DNA of 64,000 bases from Pararoseomonas sp. SCSIO 73927 (GTDB lineage Bacteria; Pseudomonadota; Alphaproteobacteria; Acetobacterales; Acetobacteraceae), in contig NZ_CP146232.1 of the NCBI RefSeq assembly GCF_037040815.1, positions 5,364,001-5,428,000 of the forward strand, read 5' to 3'. The first letter of the stretch is position 1, and the number at the start of each line of letters is the position of its first letter. Positions 30,592-41,834 of the stretch are shown piece by piece. The notes under the pieces were generated by a model. That model had not been told where the DNA came from. It did no database searches and was given only the letters and a program-made list of their open reading frames with translations. A program made the position numbers and the translations under genes.

Positions 30592-32919
30592 CTAGAGGAA
30601 GCTGACGGGGTCCACGTCCACCTGGACCCGCACGGCGTTTGGCACCTCCACGCGGGAGAGCCATTCCCGCAGCAGCGGCTGCACCGCCACGTCGCGCCGC
30701 GCCTTCAACAGCAGGCGGCGGCGGTGGCGGCCCCGCAGCATGGCCAGCGGCGCCGGCGCCGGGCCCAGCACCTCCACCCCCGTCCCGCCCGGTGCCGACA
30801 GCCCGAGATCGCGCGCCACCCGGTCCGCCGCGCGCTCATCCTCCGAACTGACGATCAGCGCCGCCAGACGGCCGAAGGGCGGCCAGTTGCCGGGGCGGCG
30901 CGCCTCCGCCTCCTCCGCCATGAAGGCGGGCAGGTCGCCGGAGACGAGGGCCTCCATGACGGGGTGGTCCGGGTTCCAGGATTGCAGCAGCACCCGCCCC
31001 GGGCTCTCGGCACGGCCGGCACGGCCGGAAACCTGGTGGAGGAGCTGCACCGTGCGCTCCGCGGCGCGCAGGTCGCCGCCCGCGAGGCCGAGATCGGCGT
31101 CGACCACCCCCACCAGCGTCAGATGGGCGAAGTGCCAGCCCTTGGCGACGATCTGGGTGCCGATCAGCAGGTCCACCTCCCGGTCCTGGATCTGCCGCGC
31201 CGCCTCCGCGGCGGCGGCAGGGCCGGGAATGGTGTCACTCGCCATCACGAGGCGTCGGGCGTCGGGGAAGAGCACCGCCGCCTCCTCCTGCACCCGCTCC
31301 ACCCCCGGCCCAATGGCGGTCAGGCTGCCCTCCGCGCCGCATTCCGGGCAGTGCGGGGGGATGGGCTCGGCGTGGCCGCAGTGGTGGCACTGCAGGCGGC
31401 GCTGGGCGCGGTGCTCCACCAGCCAGGCCGTGCAGTTGGGGCAGCGGATGCGGTGGCCGCAGGCGCGGCACAGCGTCATCGGCGCGTAGCCCCGGCGGTT
31501 GAGGAAGAGCATCGCCTGCTCCCCCCGCGCCAGGGTCTCGGTGATCGCCTCGATCACCGGCGGGGCGATGAAGCGGCCGCGCTCCGGCGGGGTCTTGCGG
31601 AGGTCCAGCACCGTCACCTCGGGCAGGCCGGCGCTGCCGTGGCGGGTGGGCAGGTTCAGGGCGGTGTAGCGGCCCTGCTCCGCGTTCGTCAGCGTCTCCA
31701 GGCTCGGGGTGGCGGAGACGAGGACGCAGGTGGCCTCCGCCATGCGGGCGCGCACCACGGCCATGTCGCGGGCGTGGTAAATCACCCCGTCCTCCTGCTT
31801 GAAGGCGGTCTCGTGCTCCTCGTCCACAATGATGAGGCCGAGGTCCGGGTAGGGCAGGAACAGGGCGGAGCGGGCGCCGACCAGCACCCCCGCCTCGCCA
31901 TCCGCCACCGCGCGCCAGGTGGCCCGGCGCTGGCGGCCGGAGAGCTCGGAGTGCCAGAGCGCGGGGGCGCAGCCGAAGCGCTCCCGGAAGCGGTCCAGCC
32001 ACTGGGTGGAGAGGGCGATCTCCGGCAGCATGACGAGGGTCTGCCGCCCCTGGCGCAGGCACTCCGCCACGGCGTCCAGGTACACCTCCGTCTTGCCGGA
32101 GCCGGTGACGCCCTGGAGCAGGGTGACGCCGAAGGCGCGCTTCGCCACGGATTCGCGCAGCGTGGCGGCGGCCCCGGCCTGCTCCTCGCCCAGCACGGGG
32201 CCGGGATGATCGGGATCGGGGCGGGCGAAGGCCCGCGGGCGCGGCAGCAGGGCGGGCTCGATCAGGCCGTTATCGGCCAGCCCGCGCAGCACGGCGGTGG
32301 AGACCCCCGCCTCGTCCGCGATGTCGGCGCCGGCGCGGGGCTCGTCCGGCTCCATCACGTCCAGCACGCGGCGGCGCTGGGGCGTCATGCGGTAGCCCGG
32401 GGCGCCGCCCTGCGCGGCCCTCCCGGCGGCGGAGAGCTTCCACCCGGCCTGCTGCCCCGGCGGTTCCAGGGCGGAGGGGACGGACATGGCCATCCGCAGC
32501 ACAGCGCCGGGCGGGGAAAGCGTGTAGGCCGAGACCCACTCGACGAATCGGCGCAGCGCCGGCCGCATCGGCGGCGCGGGAAGCACGCCGAGGATGTCGC
32601 GCAGCTTGCCCTCCGGCAGGTTCGGGTCGGGATCGCCGTCCCACACCACGCCGAGCATCTCCCGCCCGCCCAGCGGCACGGTGACGAAGCTGCCGATCTC
32701 CGGAAGGGGGGCGCCGTTCGGCACGCGGTAGTCGTAGGCCCCGCCGCCCGGCGTATCGAGGGGCAGGGGCAGCAGCACGCGGATGCGGCGGACCGGCGGG
32801 CCCTTCGGCGCGGCGCCGCGCTTGCCCTTGGCGGTCGCCGCAGGGGCGGAAACAAGGCCGTCCCCGAAGAGGCCGCCGTCGAAGCTCGGCTGGTTGGCGT
32901 TGGCCTCGGCCTCTTCCAT
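30592..32919 (-). CDS. priA: primosomal protein N' (replication restart helicase)
   Basis: 775 residues. An N-terminal 3'-DNA-binding domain (about 45-150) precedes a DEAH-type superfamily 2 helicase: Walker A GVTGSGKT at 270-277, DEEH at 366-369, and VSATPSLET. Eight cysteines at 484, 487, 493, 496, 511, 514, 524 and 527 form the two zinc sites of PriA. The C-terminal helicase half carries [11 protein letters not shown] and QVSGRAGR. It reloads the replisome at stalled forks. The ATG at 32917-32919 is 39 bases from the divergent aldolase. Confidence 0.96.
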   Translation of the reverse strand: MEEAEANANQPSFDGGLFGDGLVSAPAATAKGKRGAAPKGPPVRRIRVLLPLPLDTPGGGAYDYRVPNGAPLPEIGSFVTVPLGGREMLGVVWDGDPDPNLPEGKLRDILGVLPAPPMRPALRRFVEWVSAYTLSPPGAVLRMAMSVPSALEPPGQQAGWKLSAAGRAAQGGAPGYRMTPQRRRVLDVMEPDEPRAGADIADEAGVSTAVLRGLADNGLIEPALLPRPRAFARPDPDHPGPVLGEEQAGAAATLRESVAKRAFGVTLLQGVTGSGKTEVYLDAVAECLRQGRQTLVMLPEIALSTQWLDRFRERFGCAPALWHSELSGRQRRATWRAVADGEAGVLVGARSALFLPYPDLGLIIVDEEHETAFKQEDGVIYHARDMAVVRARMAEATCVLVSATPSLETLTNAEQGRYTALNLPTRHGSAGLPEVTVLDLRKTPPERGRFIAPPVIEAITETLARGEQAMLFLNRRGYAPMTLCRACGHRIRCPNCTAWLVEHRAQRRLQCHHCGHAEPIPPHCPECGAEGSLTAIGPGVERVQEEAAVLFPDARRLVMASDTIPGPAAAAEAARQIQDREVDLLIGTQIVAKGWHFAHLTLVGVVDADLGLAGGDLRAAERTVQLLHQVSGRAGRAESPGRVLLQSWNPDHPVMEALVSGDLPAFMAEEAEARRPGNWPPFGRLAALIVSSEDERAADRVARDLGLSAPGGTGVEVLGPAPAPLAMLRGRHRRRLLLKARRDVAVQPLLREWLSRVEVPNAVRVQVDVDPVSFL

Positions 32920-32958
32920 GGCTATCTGTCCGACCGCAGGCCCTTCAGGACCCCCATC

Positions 32959-33615
32959 ATGAAATTCTTCGTGGACACCGCCGAGGTCTCCGAGATCCGT
33001 GCCCTCGCCGAGAGCGGGTTGCTCGACGGCGTCACCACCAACCCCTCCCTGATCGCCAAGGCGGGTCGCCCCATGGCCGAGGTGATCAAGGAGATTTGCG
33101 ACATCACCCCCGGCCCCGTCTCCGCCGAGGTCACGGCCACCGATTACGACGGCATGATGCGGGAGGGCGAGCACCTCGGCCGCATCGCGCCCAACGTCGT
33201 GATCAAGCTGCCGCTGACGGAAGCGGGGCTGCGCGCATGCAAACATATGGTGAACAACGGGGTGATGGTCAACGTCACCCTGTGCTTCTCCCCGGCCCAG
33301 GCGCTGCTCGCCGGCAAGGCGGGGGCGACCTACATCTCCCCCTTCGTAGGGCGGCTGGACGATATCGGGCAGGACGGCATGGAGCTGATCGCCGACATCA
33401 TGCAGATCTACGAGAACTACGACGCGATCCGGACGGAGGTGCTGGTGGCCTCCATCCGCAACCCGATTCACCTGATCCAGGCGGCGAAGCTCGGCGCCCA
33501 CGTGGCCACCCTGCCGCCGGCGGTCATCAAGTCCCTCTACAAGCACCCGCTGACGGATAAGGGGCTGGAGAGCTTCCTGGCGGACTGGAAGAAGACCGGC
33601 CAGTCCATTCTCTGA
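32959..33615 (+). CDS. transaldolase / fructose-6-phosphate aldolase family (TalC type)
   Basis: 218 residues in a short transaldolase barrel. [27 protein letters not shown] and the Schiff-base Lys in [12 protein letters not shown] (about residue 84) are characteristic, followed by [14 protein letters not shown] and [12 protein letters not shown]. This short class includes both transaldolase and fructose-6-phosphate aldolase activities, which sequence alone does not separate here. It diverges from priA, and its stop overlaps the next ATG by one base. Confidence 0.93.
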   Translation: MKFFVDTAEVSEIRALAESGLLDGVTTNPSLIAKAGRPMAEVIKEICDITPGPVSAEVTATDYDGMMREGEHLGRIAPNVVIKLPLTEAGLRACKHMVNNGVMVNVTLCFSPAQALLAGKAGATYISPFVGRLDDIGQDGMELIADIMQIYENYDAIRTEVLVASIRNPIHLIQAAKLGAHVATLPPAVIKSLYKHPLTDKGLESFLADWKKTGQSIL

Positions 33616-33854
33616 TGCACTCCAAGGCGCTCTGGTCGCTCGGCGTCCTCCTCGTGGCGGTGGGCGTCGCAGCCCACGCAGTGGGGTGGGACGCCCTGCT
33701 CTGGTTCCCGCGCTGGGCTCTCGACTCCCTGTTCTGGGTGCCGCTGGCCCTGATGGACGCGATCGCCGCCGCGCCCCTCACCTTCGCGGTGATCGCGCTG
33801 GGGGTGGTGCTGATGGTCGCGTCCCGGATCATCGGGCGCGGCCGGGGGCCGTAG
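33615..33854 (+). CDS. small membrane protein
   Basis: 79 residues with two or three hydrophobic segments ([34 protein letters not shown]). Its ATG overlaps the stop of the aldolase gene (TGATG), indicating coupled translation. No family recognised. Confidence 0.6.
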   Translation: MHSKALWSLGVLLVAVGVAAHAVGWDALLWFPRWALDSLFWVPLALMDAIAAAPLTFAVIALGVVLMVASRIIGRGRGP

Positions 33855-33910
33855 GTAAAGCGCGCCAGGGCTTCCCATCCGATCGCGGCGGGAAGCGGGA
33901 GGAGGATGGG

Positions 33911-34588
33911 ATGACCGGAAGCACGGCAGATCAGGCCCTGGCAGGGCTGCGGCGCCTTCTGCGCCCCGCCTCGGTCGCCACCGTCGGCGGCTTCCGCCCG
34001 CCGGAGGACCCGCTCACCTCCTGGTTCCTCCACGGCACCGGGCGGCCCGGCGAGGCGCTGCCGGAATGGCGGGGCGGGGCGATGTTCCCGCTGCTGCAGA
34101 TCCGCGTGGACGAGCTGCCCTTCGTCCCGCCCCAGCTTGAGGCGACGGCGATGCTCGTCCTCTTCGTGACGCTCGACCTGTCCCTCGACGCCCCGCACGG
34201 CGAGGGCTGGCTGATCCGCGAGTACCCGGCCCTCGACGGGCTCGTGCCGCTGCCCGGGCCGGAGACGCCCTACCGCCCTTTCCCGGTCCGCTGGGATGCG
34301 GTGGAGGACGACGCGCCGGGCTGGGAAGACGCCTGGTCGCTGATGGACCTGACCCCCATCAACCGGGACGAGGCGGCGAGCGAGAGGTTCTTCTCCGAGT
34401 TTCGGCGCTACGATGGCACCAAGGTCGGCGGCTACCCGCGCGAGGTGCAGCACGGGGCGGGCGTGGAGGACTTCGTGTTCCAGGTCGGGTCCGAGCCGAA
34501 GGTCGGGTTCATGTGGGGCGACCGGGGGATCGCGTATTTCCATCGCCCCGCGGATGGCGGGTGGCGGTTCTCCTGCCAGTTCCTGTAG
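33911..34588 (+). CDS. DUF1963 (YwqG-like) protein
   Basis: 225 residues. FPLLQIRVDELPFVPPQLE followed by VLFVTLDLSL, and the late segment GYPREVQHGAG ... FMWGDRGIAYFHR, match the DUF1963/YwqG family, whose usual features are a F-L-x-Q-I strand and a W-G-D-x-G turn near the C-terminus. Function is unknown, although members are often found among polymorphic-toxin immunity proteins. The ATG follows GGAGGATGGG. It converges on pyrE. Confidence 0.7.
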   Translation: MTGSTADQALAGLRRLLRPASVATVGGFRPPEDPLTSWFLHGTGRPGEALPEWRGGAMFPLLQIRVDELPFVPPQLEATAMLVLFVTLDLSLDAPHGEGWLIREYPALDGLVPLPGPETPYRPFPVRWDAVEDDAPGWEDAWSLMDLTPINRDEAASERFFSEFRRYDGTKVGGYPREVQHGAGVEDFVFQVGSEPKVGFMWGDRGIAYFHRPADGGWRFSCQFL

Positions 34589-34616
34589 GCCGCCCGGCCC
34601 TGGCCCGGCCCCGCCC

Positions 34617-35288
34617 TTAAAGGGCTGGCCGCGCCAGCGTCGCCCGCCCGCCATGCGCGGCGGACCACCCCACCGGGTCCGCCAGGAAGGCCCCGAGCAC
34701 CGCCCGGTCCGTCTCCGGCAGCGCCGCCGGGCCTTCCACCGCCAGCACGTCGCGCCAGCTCGCCAGCGCCATCAGGTCCAACCCGAGATGCGCCATCCGC
34801 TCCGCCCCGCCGGGGAAGGTGCCGTGGTGGAAGAGGCAGAGGGCGTGCGTCACCTCCGCCCCGGCGGAGCGCAGGCCGCGCGCGAAGGCGGCCTTGCTGC
34901 TGCCATCCGTCATCAGGTCGTCGACCAGCAGCACGCGCATCCCCTCCACCGAACCGCCCTCGACCTGGGCGTTGCGGCCGATGCCCAGGGGGCGCTTGCG
35001 GACGTAGCGGAGCGGCAGGTCCAGCGCCTCGGCCAGCCAGGCGGCCCAGGGGATGCCGGCGGTCTCGGCACCCGCCAGGGCCTCGGGCGGCTGCGACAGG
35101 ACGGTGCGGATCGCCCCCGCGGCCAGCGCCACCGCCGCGCGGCGCAGGCGGGGATCGCCGACCAGCAGGCGCACGTCGACATAGGCGGGGCTCGCCCAGC
35201 CGGCGGCGAGGATGAAGGGCTGCTCGTGGCTCACCCGCACCGCGCCGCCTTCCAGGAGAAGACGGGCCATGTCGGCGCCCCCGCTCAC
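34617..35288 (-). CDS. pyrE: orotate phosphoribosyltransferase
   Basis: 223 residues (or 217 from an in-frame ATG at 35268-35270). The PRPP-binding motif VLLVDDLMTDGSS is at about 118-130, with the GIPWAAWLAEAL and YVRKRPLGIGRN segments of orotate phosphoribosyltransferases upstream. It makes orotidine monophosphate in pyrimidine synthesis. The GTG start overlaps the stop of the M20 hydrolase (GTGA), so the two are probably co-translated. Confidence 0.86.
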   Translation of the reverse strand: MSGGADMARLLLEGGAVRVSHEQPFILAAGWASPAYVDVRLLVGDPRLRRAAVALAAGAIRTVLSQPPEALAGAETAGIPWAAWLAEALDLPLRYVRKRPLGIGRNAQVEGGSVEGMRVLLVDDLMTDGSSKAAFARGLRSAGAEVTHALCLFHHGTFPGGAERMAHLGLDLMALASWRDVLAVEGPAALPETDRAVLGAFLADPVGWSAAHGGRATLARPAL

Positions 35289-36568
35289 GCCGCGATCTCC
35301 CGCAGGGTGCGGGCCAGCAGCCCGGCACCAACCAGGAAGTCGTCCATCTCCATCGCCTCGTGCGGGTTGTGGGAGCCGTTCTGGTTGCGGACGAAGATCA
35401 TGGCGCTCGGCACCCCTGCCCCGGAGAACACGGCGGCGTCGTGGCCGGCGCCGCTGGGCACCGGCTCGTCCGGCTGGCCCATGGCGCGCAGCCCGGCGCG
35501 CAGGCGCCCGATCAGTTCCTCATCCATCCGCGCCGGGGCCGTGTCCAGCCGGCGGTCGAAGCGGAACCTGACCCCGCGCTCCTCCTCGATCCCCGCGCAT
35601 TCCGAGAGAAGAAGATCGTAGAAGGCTTCCAGCACCTCCGTGCTCTGGCTCCGCGCCTCCAGGGAGAAGCGGAGGCGGCCGGGGATGCGGGCCAGGGCAT
35701 GCTCGGCGGGGTCCGTGCCGATGACGCCGGTGGTCACCACCAGGTCCCGCCCGCGCTCCAGCAGGGTGCGCCAGTGGCGGTCCAGCCGGGTGATGAGCTC
35801 GGCGGTGGCGAAGACGGCGTCGTGCCGCAGCCAGCGCGGGATGGCGCCGGAATGCCCGGCCTCGCCCACGCACTCCACGGCGCGGTGGCGGACATTGCCG
35901 CGAATGCCCGTGACCACCGCCACGGGCAGGTTGCGGGCGATCAGCACCGGCCCCTGCTCGATGTGGAGCTCCAGCCAGCAGGCGAGCGAGGCCGGGTCCA
36001 GCAGCGCCTCGCCCCGCGCCACGCGGTCGGTGTCCACGCCCACCCCGCGCATGGAATCGGTCAGCGGGCGGCCGGTGAGGACGTGCGGCGTCGCCAGGTC
36101 CTCGGCCGAGAGGCGGCCGAACAGGGCGGAGGAGCCCATGTAGGCCCGGCCGAACCAGGCGCTCTCCTCGCCGCGCAGGGCCATGAGGCGGATGGGGCGG
36201 GCGGGTTGGAAGCCCTCGGCCCGGAAGCGCGCCAGGGCCGCCAGCCCCGCCACCACCCCCGCCGCGCCGTCGAAGTTGCCGCCCTGGGGGACGGAAGCGA
36301 GGTGGGAGCCGCAGGCGGCCGCCGGAAGGGAGGGATCGCGCCCCTCCAGCGTCACGACGAGGTTCGCGCCCGCGTCCCGGGCCGTCTTCAGCCCCAGGGC
36401 ACGCGCCTCCTCCTCCAGGATGTCGAGCGCGGCGGACTCGCCGGGGCCGTAGCTCTCGCGGGTGATGCCCACGCCGTCGAAGGAGGTCTCGCGCAACCGG
36501 TCGAAGAGCCGCCCCGCGAGCGCGCGCTCCAGCCCTGCCGCCGCGCCGATACCACCGGCCTCGCCCAT
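35285..36568 (-). CDS. M20 Zn-dependent amidohydrolase (N-carbamoyl-amino-acid hydrolase/allantoate amidohydrolase type)
   Basis: 427 residues. Metal-site motifs are CGSHLASVPQGGNFDGAAGV, LRGEESAWFG, ELHIEQGP and SGAGHDAAVF, with a dimerisation insert carrying G-H-S-G. These define the hydantoinase/carbamoylase branch that hydrolyses N-carbamoyl amino acids, allantoate or ureidopropionate. In the first motif the usual H-x-D reads H-L-A, an unusual change at the residue that normally supports the metal-ligand His. Overlap with pyrE suggests a link to pyrimidine metabolism, but the substrate is unproven. Confidence 0.85.
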   Translation of the reverse strand: MGEAGGIGAAAGLERALAGRLFDRLRETSFDGVGITRESYGPGESAALDILEEEARALGLKTARDAGANLVVTLEGRDPSLPAAACGSHLASVPQGGNFDGAAGVVAGLAALARFRAEGFQPARPIRLMALRGEESAWFGRAYMGSSALFGRLSAEDLATPHVLTGRPLTDSMRGVGVDTDRVARGEALLDPASLACWLELHIEQGPVLIARNLPVAVVTGIRGNVRHRAVECVGEAGHSGAIPRWLRHDAVFATAELITRLDRHWRTLLERGRDLVVTTGVIGTDPAEHALARIPGRLRFSLEARSQSTEVLEAFYDLLLSECAGIEEERGVRFRFDRRLDTAPARMDEELIGRLRAGLRAMGQPDEPVPSGAGHDAAVFSGAGVPSAMIFVRNQNGSHNPHEAMEMDDFLVGAGLLARTLREIAA

Positions 36569-36640
36569 TCCCTCTCCGCCCCTCTCCTGTCTCGCGGGAC
36601 CGATTCGCACGGGGCGGCGGACCCTGGCAATCTGCGGGGG

Positions 36641-37312
36641 ATGATCCGCTCCTCCCCCCAGCCCGGCCGCCCGCCCGACGGGCCCTCCACTGGGCCCGCC
36701 GACGAGGAGGCGGCGCGCGTCGCGGCCTACCTTGCCGCGAATCCCGGCTTCCTGGCGGAGCGGCCGGCCCTGTACCGCGCCCTGCACCCCCCGGTCCGCG
36801 TCCACGGCGAGACCCTGGCCGACCACATGGAGGCGCTGCTGGGCGCCGCCCGCGCCGAGACGGGTGCGGTGGCGGAGGCCGCCCGGGCCGGGCAGGACCT
36901 GACGCTGCGCGCCGCCACGGCCGTGACGGCGCTGATCGGCGCGCCCGACCCGATCGCCGTGGTCTCCGCCGAGTGGCCGGCACTGCTGGGGCTGGAGGGC
37001 GCCGCACTGGCCGCCGAAGGACCCCCCTCCCCCGGCATCCGGCACCTGCCCTGCGGCGCCGTGGCGGGGATCATGGCCGGGCGCGAGGTGCTGCTGCGCG
37101 AAGCCCCCGCGGACGCCGCCCTGCACGGGGAGGCGCACCCGTTGATCGCCCGCGACGCCCTGGCCCGCCTGCCGGGGGCCCGCCCCCGGCTGCTGGTGCT
37201 CGGCGCGCGGGAGGCGGGGCGGCTGCCGCTGCGCGGCGCCACCGCTCCGCTGCGCCTGCTGGCCCATGCGCTCGCCCACGCCCTGAACCAAGCGCTGGAC
37301 GTCCGGCCGTGA
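36641..37312 (+). CDS. DUF484 family protein
   Basis: 223 residues. The N-terminal VAAYLAANPGFLAERPALYRAL is the family signature (x-Y-L-x-x-N-P-x-F-L), followed by a GAF-like region. In many proteobacteria a DUF484 gene lies directly before xerC, as here: its TGA overlaps the xerC GTG by 4 bp. Function unknown. Confidence 0.88.
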   Translation: MIRSSPQPGRPPDGPSTGPADEEAARVAAYLAANPGFLAERPALYRALHPPVRVHGETLADHMEALLGAARAETGAVAEAARAGQDLTLRAATAVTALIGAPDPIAVVSAEWPALLGLEGAALAAEGPPSPGIRHLPCGAVAGIMAGREVLLREAPADAALHGEAHPLIARDALARLPGARPRLLVLGAREAGRLPLRGATAPLRLLAHALAHALNQALDVRP

Positions 37313-38205
37313 TCGCGGCCTTTCCCGCGCGGAACGCCTTCCTCGACTGGCTCTCCGGCGAGCGCCGGGCCAGCCCGGAGACGGTGGAGGCCTATGGCCG
37401 CGATGTCTCGGACCTGCTGGCCTTCCTCACGGTCCATCAGGGCGGAGAACCGGACCTAGCCGCGCTGCGCCTGGCCGACCTGCGCGCCTTCCTCGCCCAT
37501 CGCGCGTCCGAGGGGATCGGCAACGCCTCCCGCGCGCGGCAGCTCTCGGCGATCAAGACCTTCCTGCGCTTCCTCGTCCGCCGGCACGGGCTGGAGCCGC
37601 TGCCGCTGGGCGGGCTGACGGGCCCGCGCCGCAAGCCGCCCGTGCCGCGCGCCCTGACGGAATCCCAGGCGCGCACCGCCACCACCGACAGCTTCGAGGA
37701 CAGTCCGGCGCTGGCGGCGCGGAACCAGGCCCTCTTCACCCTGCTCTACGGCTGCGGCCTTCGCATCTCGGAAGCCCTGGCGCTGGACATGCGCGATGCG
37801 CCGCGCGCGGGCCAGGGGCTTCGCGTGATGGGCAAGGGGCGGAAGGAGCGGGTGGTGCCCGTTCTGCCGGCGGTGGAGGCCGCGATGGCGGAATGGCTGC
37901 GCCACCGCGGCGCCGCGGGGCCGAACGACCCGCTCTTCACCGGCGCCAAGGGCGGGCGGCTGGCGGCCACCGTGGCGCAGCGGGCGCTGCAGGACCTGCG
38001 CCGCGCCACGGGGTTGCCGGAGCACGCCACGCCCCACGCGCTGCGCCACTCCTTCGCCACCCACCTGCTGGGCGGTGGGGCCGACCTGCGCGCCATCCAG
38101 GAGCTGCTGGGCCATGCCAGCCTCTCCACCACCCAGCGCTACACGGCGGTGGATCAGGCGGGGCTGCTGGAAACCTGGCGGCGGGCCCACCCGCGGGCCG
38201 ATTGA
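37309..38205 (+). CDS. xerC: tyrosine recombinase XerC
   Basis: 298 residues; with XerD resolves chromosome dimers at dif during division. The N-terminal SAM-like domain (about 5-95) binds the core site. The catalytic set is complete: Arg152 (CGLRISEAL), Lys176 (GKGRKER), His243 and Arg246 (HALRHSFATHLL), His269 (LGHASLSTTQRY) and Tyr278. The start is a GTG overlapping the DUF484 stop. No mobile element surrounds it, so it is the housekeeping recombinase. Confidence 0.95.
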   Translation: MIAAFPARNAFLDWLSGERRASPETVEAYGRDVSDLLAFLTVHQGGEPDLAALRLADLRAFLAHRASEGIGNASRARQLSAIKTFLRFLVRRHGLEPLPLGGLTGPRRKPPVPRALTESQARTATTDSFEDSPALAARNQALFTLLYGCGLRISEALALDMRDAPRAGQGLRVMGKGRKERVVPVLPAVEAAMAEWLRHRGAAGPNDPLFTGAKGGRLAATVAQRALQDLRRATGLPEHATPHALRHSFATHLLGGGADLRAIQELLGHASLSTTQRYTAVDQAGLLETWRRAHPRAD

Positions 38206-38247
38206 TCACGGAGCCGCAGGGGAGCCGCAGGTCCCGGCGCGATGGCC

Positions 38248-38283
38248 GGGGCCGGAAGCCGCTTAATCCCCCTGCCCGGCCCC
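38248..38283. terminator. bidirectional terminator-like hairpin between xerC and the HARP-like gene
   Basis: An 8-bp stem GGGGCCGG / CCGGCCCC with a 20-base loop lies between the converging stop codons. No U-tract. A 10-bp direct repeat (GGAGCCGCAG type) lies just before it. Confidence 0.35.
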
Positions 38284-39180
38284 TTACCTCGACCGGCGCG
38301 TCGCCCGGGCCCGCTCCCGGGATGCCGCCCCGCGGCGCTCTTCCCGCAGCACCTCGATCGTCGGCTGCCACCAGCCGCGCGCCAGCTCGTCGGGGCCGGG
38401 CGGCGTCCGGGCCGGCCAGGCGCGGACCAGCTCCTCATGCTCCGGCCTGCGCCAGGACGCCCAGACCAGCGCCGCGGGGGCGGCAGCGACGGCAGGGTAG
38501 AAGCGGGCGGCGAGCGCGGGCTCGACGGGCTCGCCCGTGACGGCCTCGAACACCACGCTCCCGACATGGGTCATCAGGACACGGTCCGTCGGCGGCAGGG
38601 CCTGCTCCGGCACGGGATACCGCTTCCGGCGACGCTCGGCGGCCTCGGCCCGCCTCTCTCCATCTTCCGGGGCGGTGGCGCGGGCCTCCCGGCGCTTCCG
38701 CCGTTCCTCGGGCTCCGCCTGTCGGGCCGCGGCCTCGATGGCCGGCCAGTGGCGGCGCAGAGCCTCCAACGACCGGAACGGCACCTGCCACGCCCTGGAG
38801 GCCGGGTCCCAGCGGGCCCAGGGCACCTCCCGCAGCTCGGCGATGACAGCCCGGGAATACGGTGTCCGGACCACCAGCGCATCGGCGGCCTCCAGGTAGG
38901 GACTCTCGATCGGCTCGAAGGTGAAGGCGTCCCGGCCGCGCTCGTCGGCATAGGCCAGCACGCCCGTCCATTCCCGGCCCATCCAGGCCGTCAGCCGCCG
39001 TTCCGCCCGGGTGCCCGGCACGAACCAGGCGCCGAGATCCTCGCGCCACCGCGCCTGCGGGAAGGCCTCGCGGAACCGCTCCACCGTCATGCGGTCATAG
39101 GGAAAGGCGGCCGTCGCGCCGGGCGGGCCGTCGCCGGCGTCCCGCTGCTTCGCCCTGAAATCCGGTCCGTCCTCGGCCAC
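38284..39180 (-). CDS. protein with two HARP-like repeats
   Basis: 298 residues from a GTG with a strong GGGAGAGG ribosome site. Two related segments, at about 26-60 and 106-140, share the pattern P-Y-[DS]-R ... F/L-R-E ... R-W ... W-x-V-P (FPYDRMTVERFREAF ... AWFVPG and TPYSRAVIAELREVP ... AWQVPF). This is the pattern of HARP domains, which in SMARCAL1-type annealing helicases bind branched DNA. No helicase domain is present. A charged helical stretch (about 155-187) links to a C-terminal segment of unknown fold. It follows the GNAT gene on the same strand. Confidence 0.6.
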   Translation of the reverse strand: MAEDGPDFRAKQRDAGDGPPGATAAFPYDRMTVERFREAFPQARWREDLGAWFVPGTRAERRLTAWMGREWTGVLAYADERGRDAFTFEPIESPYLEAADALVVRTPYSRAVIAELREVPWARWDPASRAWQVPFRSLEALRRHWPAIEAAARQAEPEERRKRREARATAPEDGERRAEAAERRRKRYPVPEQALPPTDRVLMTHVGSVVFEAVTGEPVEPALAARFYPAVAAAPAALVWASWRRPEHEELVRAWPARTPPGPDELARGWWQPTIEVLREERRGAASRERARATRRSR

Positions 39181-39236
39181 CGGCCCTCTCCCTTCCCCCC
39201 GAGAGACGCCGGGACAGCCCTTCTGGCCCCCGGCCG

Positions 39237-39821
39237 TCAGCCCCGCGGCGGCGCGGGCAGGCGCAGGCCGAGGTTGCTCGGCACCGGCCATTCCTCCCGC
39301 ACCCGCCGCACCGCGCGGAACCCGGCCGCGACGTAATTCGGCAGGGCGCGCGGGTGGTCCGCCGTGCAGGTGTTCACCGTCATGAGGTTGCAAGCACCGT
39401 CCCAGGCCGTATCGATGGCGTGGCGGAGGAAGGCGCGGCCCATGTGCTGCCCGATGGCCTGCGGCATGAGGCCGAAATAGGAGAGGTTGGTGGTGCCGTC
39501 CCAGCGCCGCTCCAGCTCGTAGAACCCCGCCGGCTCCCCGCCGCGGTAGAGGACGTGGATGGACACGGCCGGGTCGCGCAGGATGGCCTCGATCTTCGCG
39601 TCCGGCACGGTGCGGCGCAGCCACCAGCACCAGTCGCGCCCCACCGTGTTGTAGAGGTAGCGGTAGAAGGCCACGCTGCAGCCGGGCACGTGGATCACGC
39701 CGGCATCGGGCGGCAGGGCCGCCGGCGCGTCCGCCGGCGGGTTCTCCATCCGCAGGAAGGTCACCTCAACCTGGACCGGGATGGTCGTGACCCGGTTCAG
39801 GGGATCGGGGGCCGCGGACAC
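39237..39821 (-). CDS. GNAT-family N-acetyltransferase
   Basis: 194 residues. [12 protein letters not shown] precedes a region with [28 protein letters not shown] and [25 protein letters not shown], the last being the acetyl-CoA pyrophosphate-binding motif of GNAT proteins (Q-x-x-G-x-G/A type, here GQHMGR). [20 protein letters not shown] is the C-terminal motif. Substrate unknown. The GTG start lies 1 base past the rpoD stop, so it is probably expressed with rpoD. Confidence 0.82.
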   Translation of the reverse strand: MSAAPDPLNRVTTIPVQVEVTFLRMENPPADAPAALPPDAGVIHVPGCSVAFYRYLYNTVGRDWCWWLRRTVPDAKIEAILRDPAVSIHVLYRGGEPAGFYELERRWDGTTNLSYFGLMPQAIGQHMGRAFLRHAIDTAWDGACNLMTVNTCTADHPRALPNYVAAGFRAVRRVREEWPVPSNLGLRLPAPPRG

Positions 39822-39822
39822 C

Positions 39823-41763
<1,941 letters not shown>

Positions 41764-41834
41764 GCCAATCTCCCGCCACGGATCCAGATGCCGGCCGGCG
41801 GTTTCCACCGCCACCGGAACGAAGCTTCCCTACC

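Noticed and set aside
37309..38205. The tyrosine recombinase as part of an integrated element
   Set aside because: It has the full XerC signature, is coupled to DUF484 as in many proteobacteria, and no tRNA target or attachment repeats were seen.
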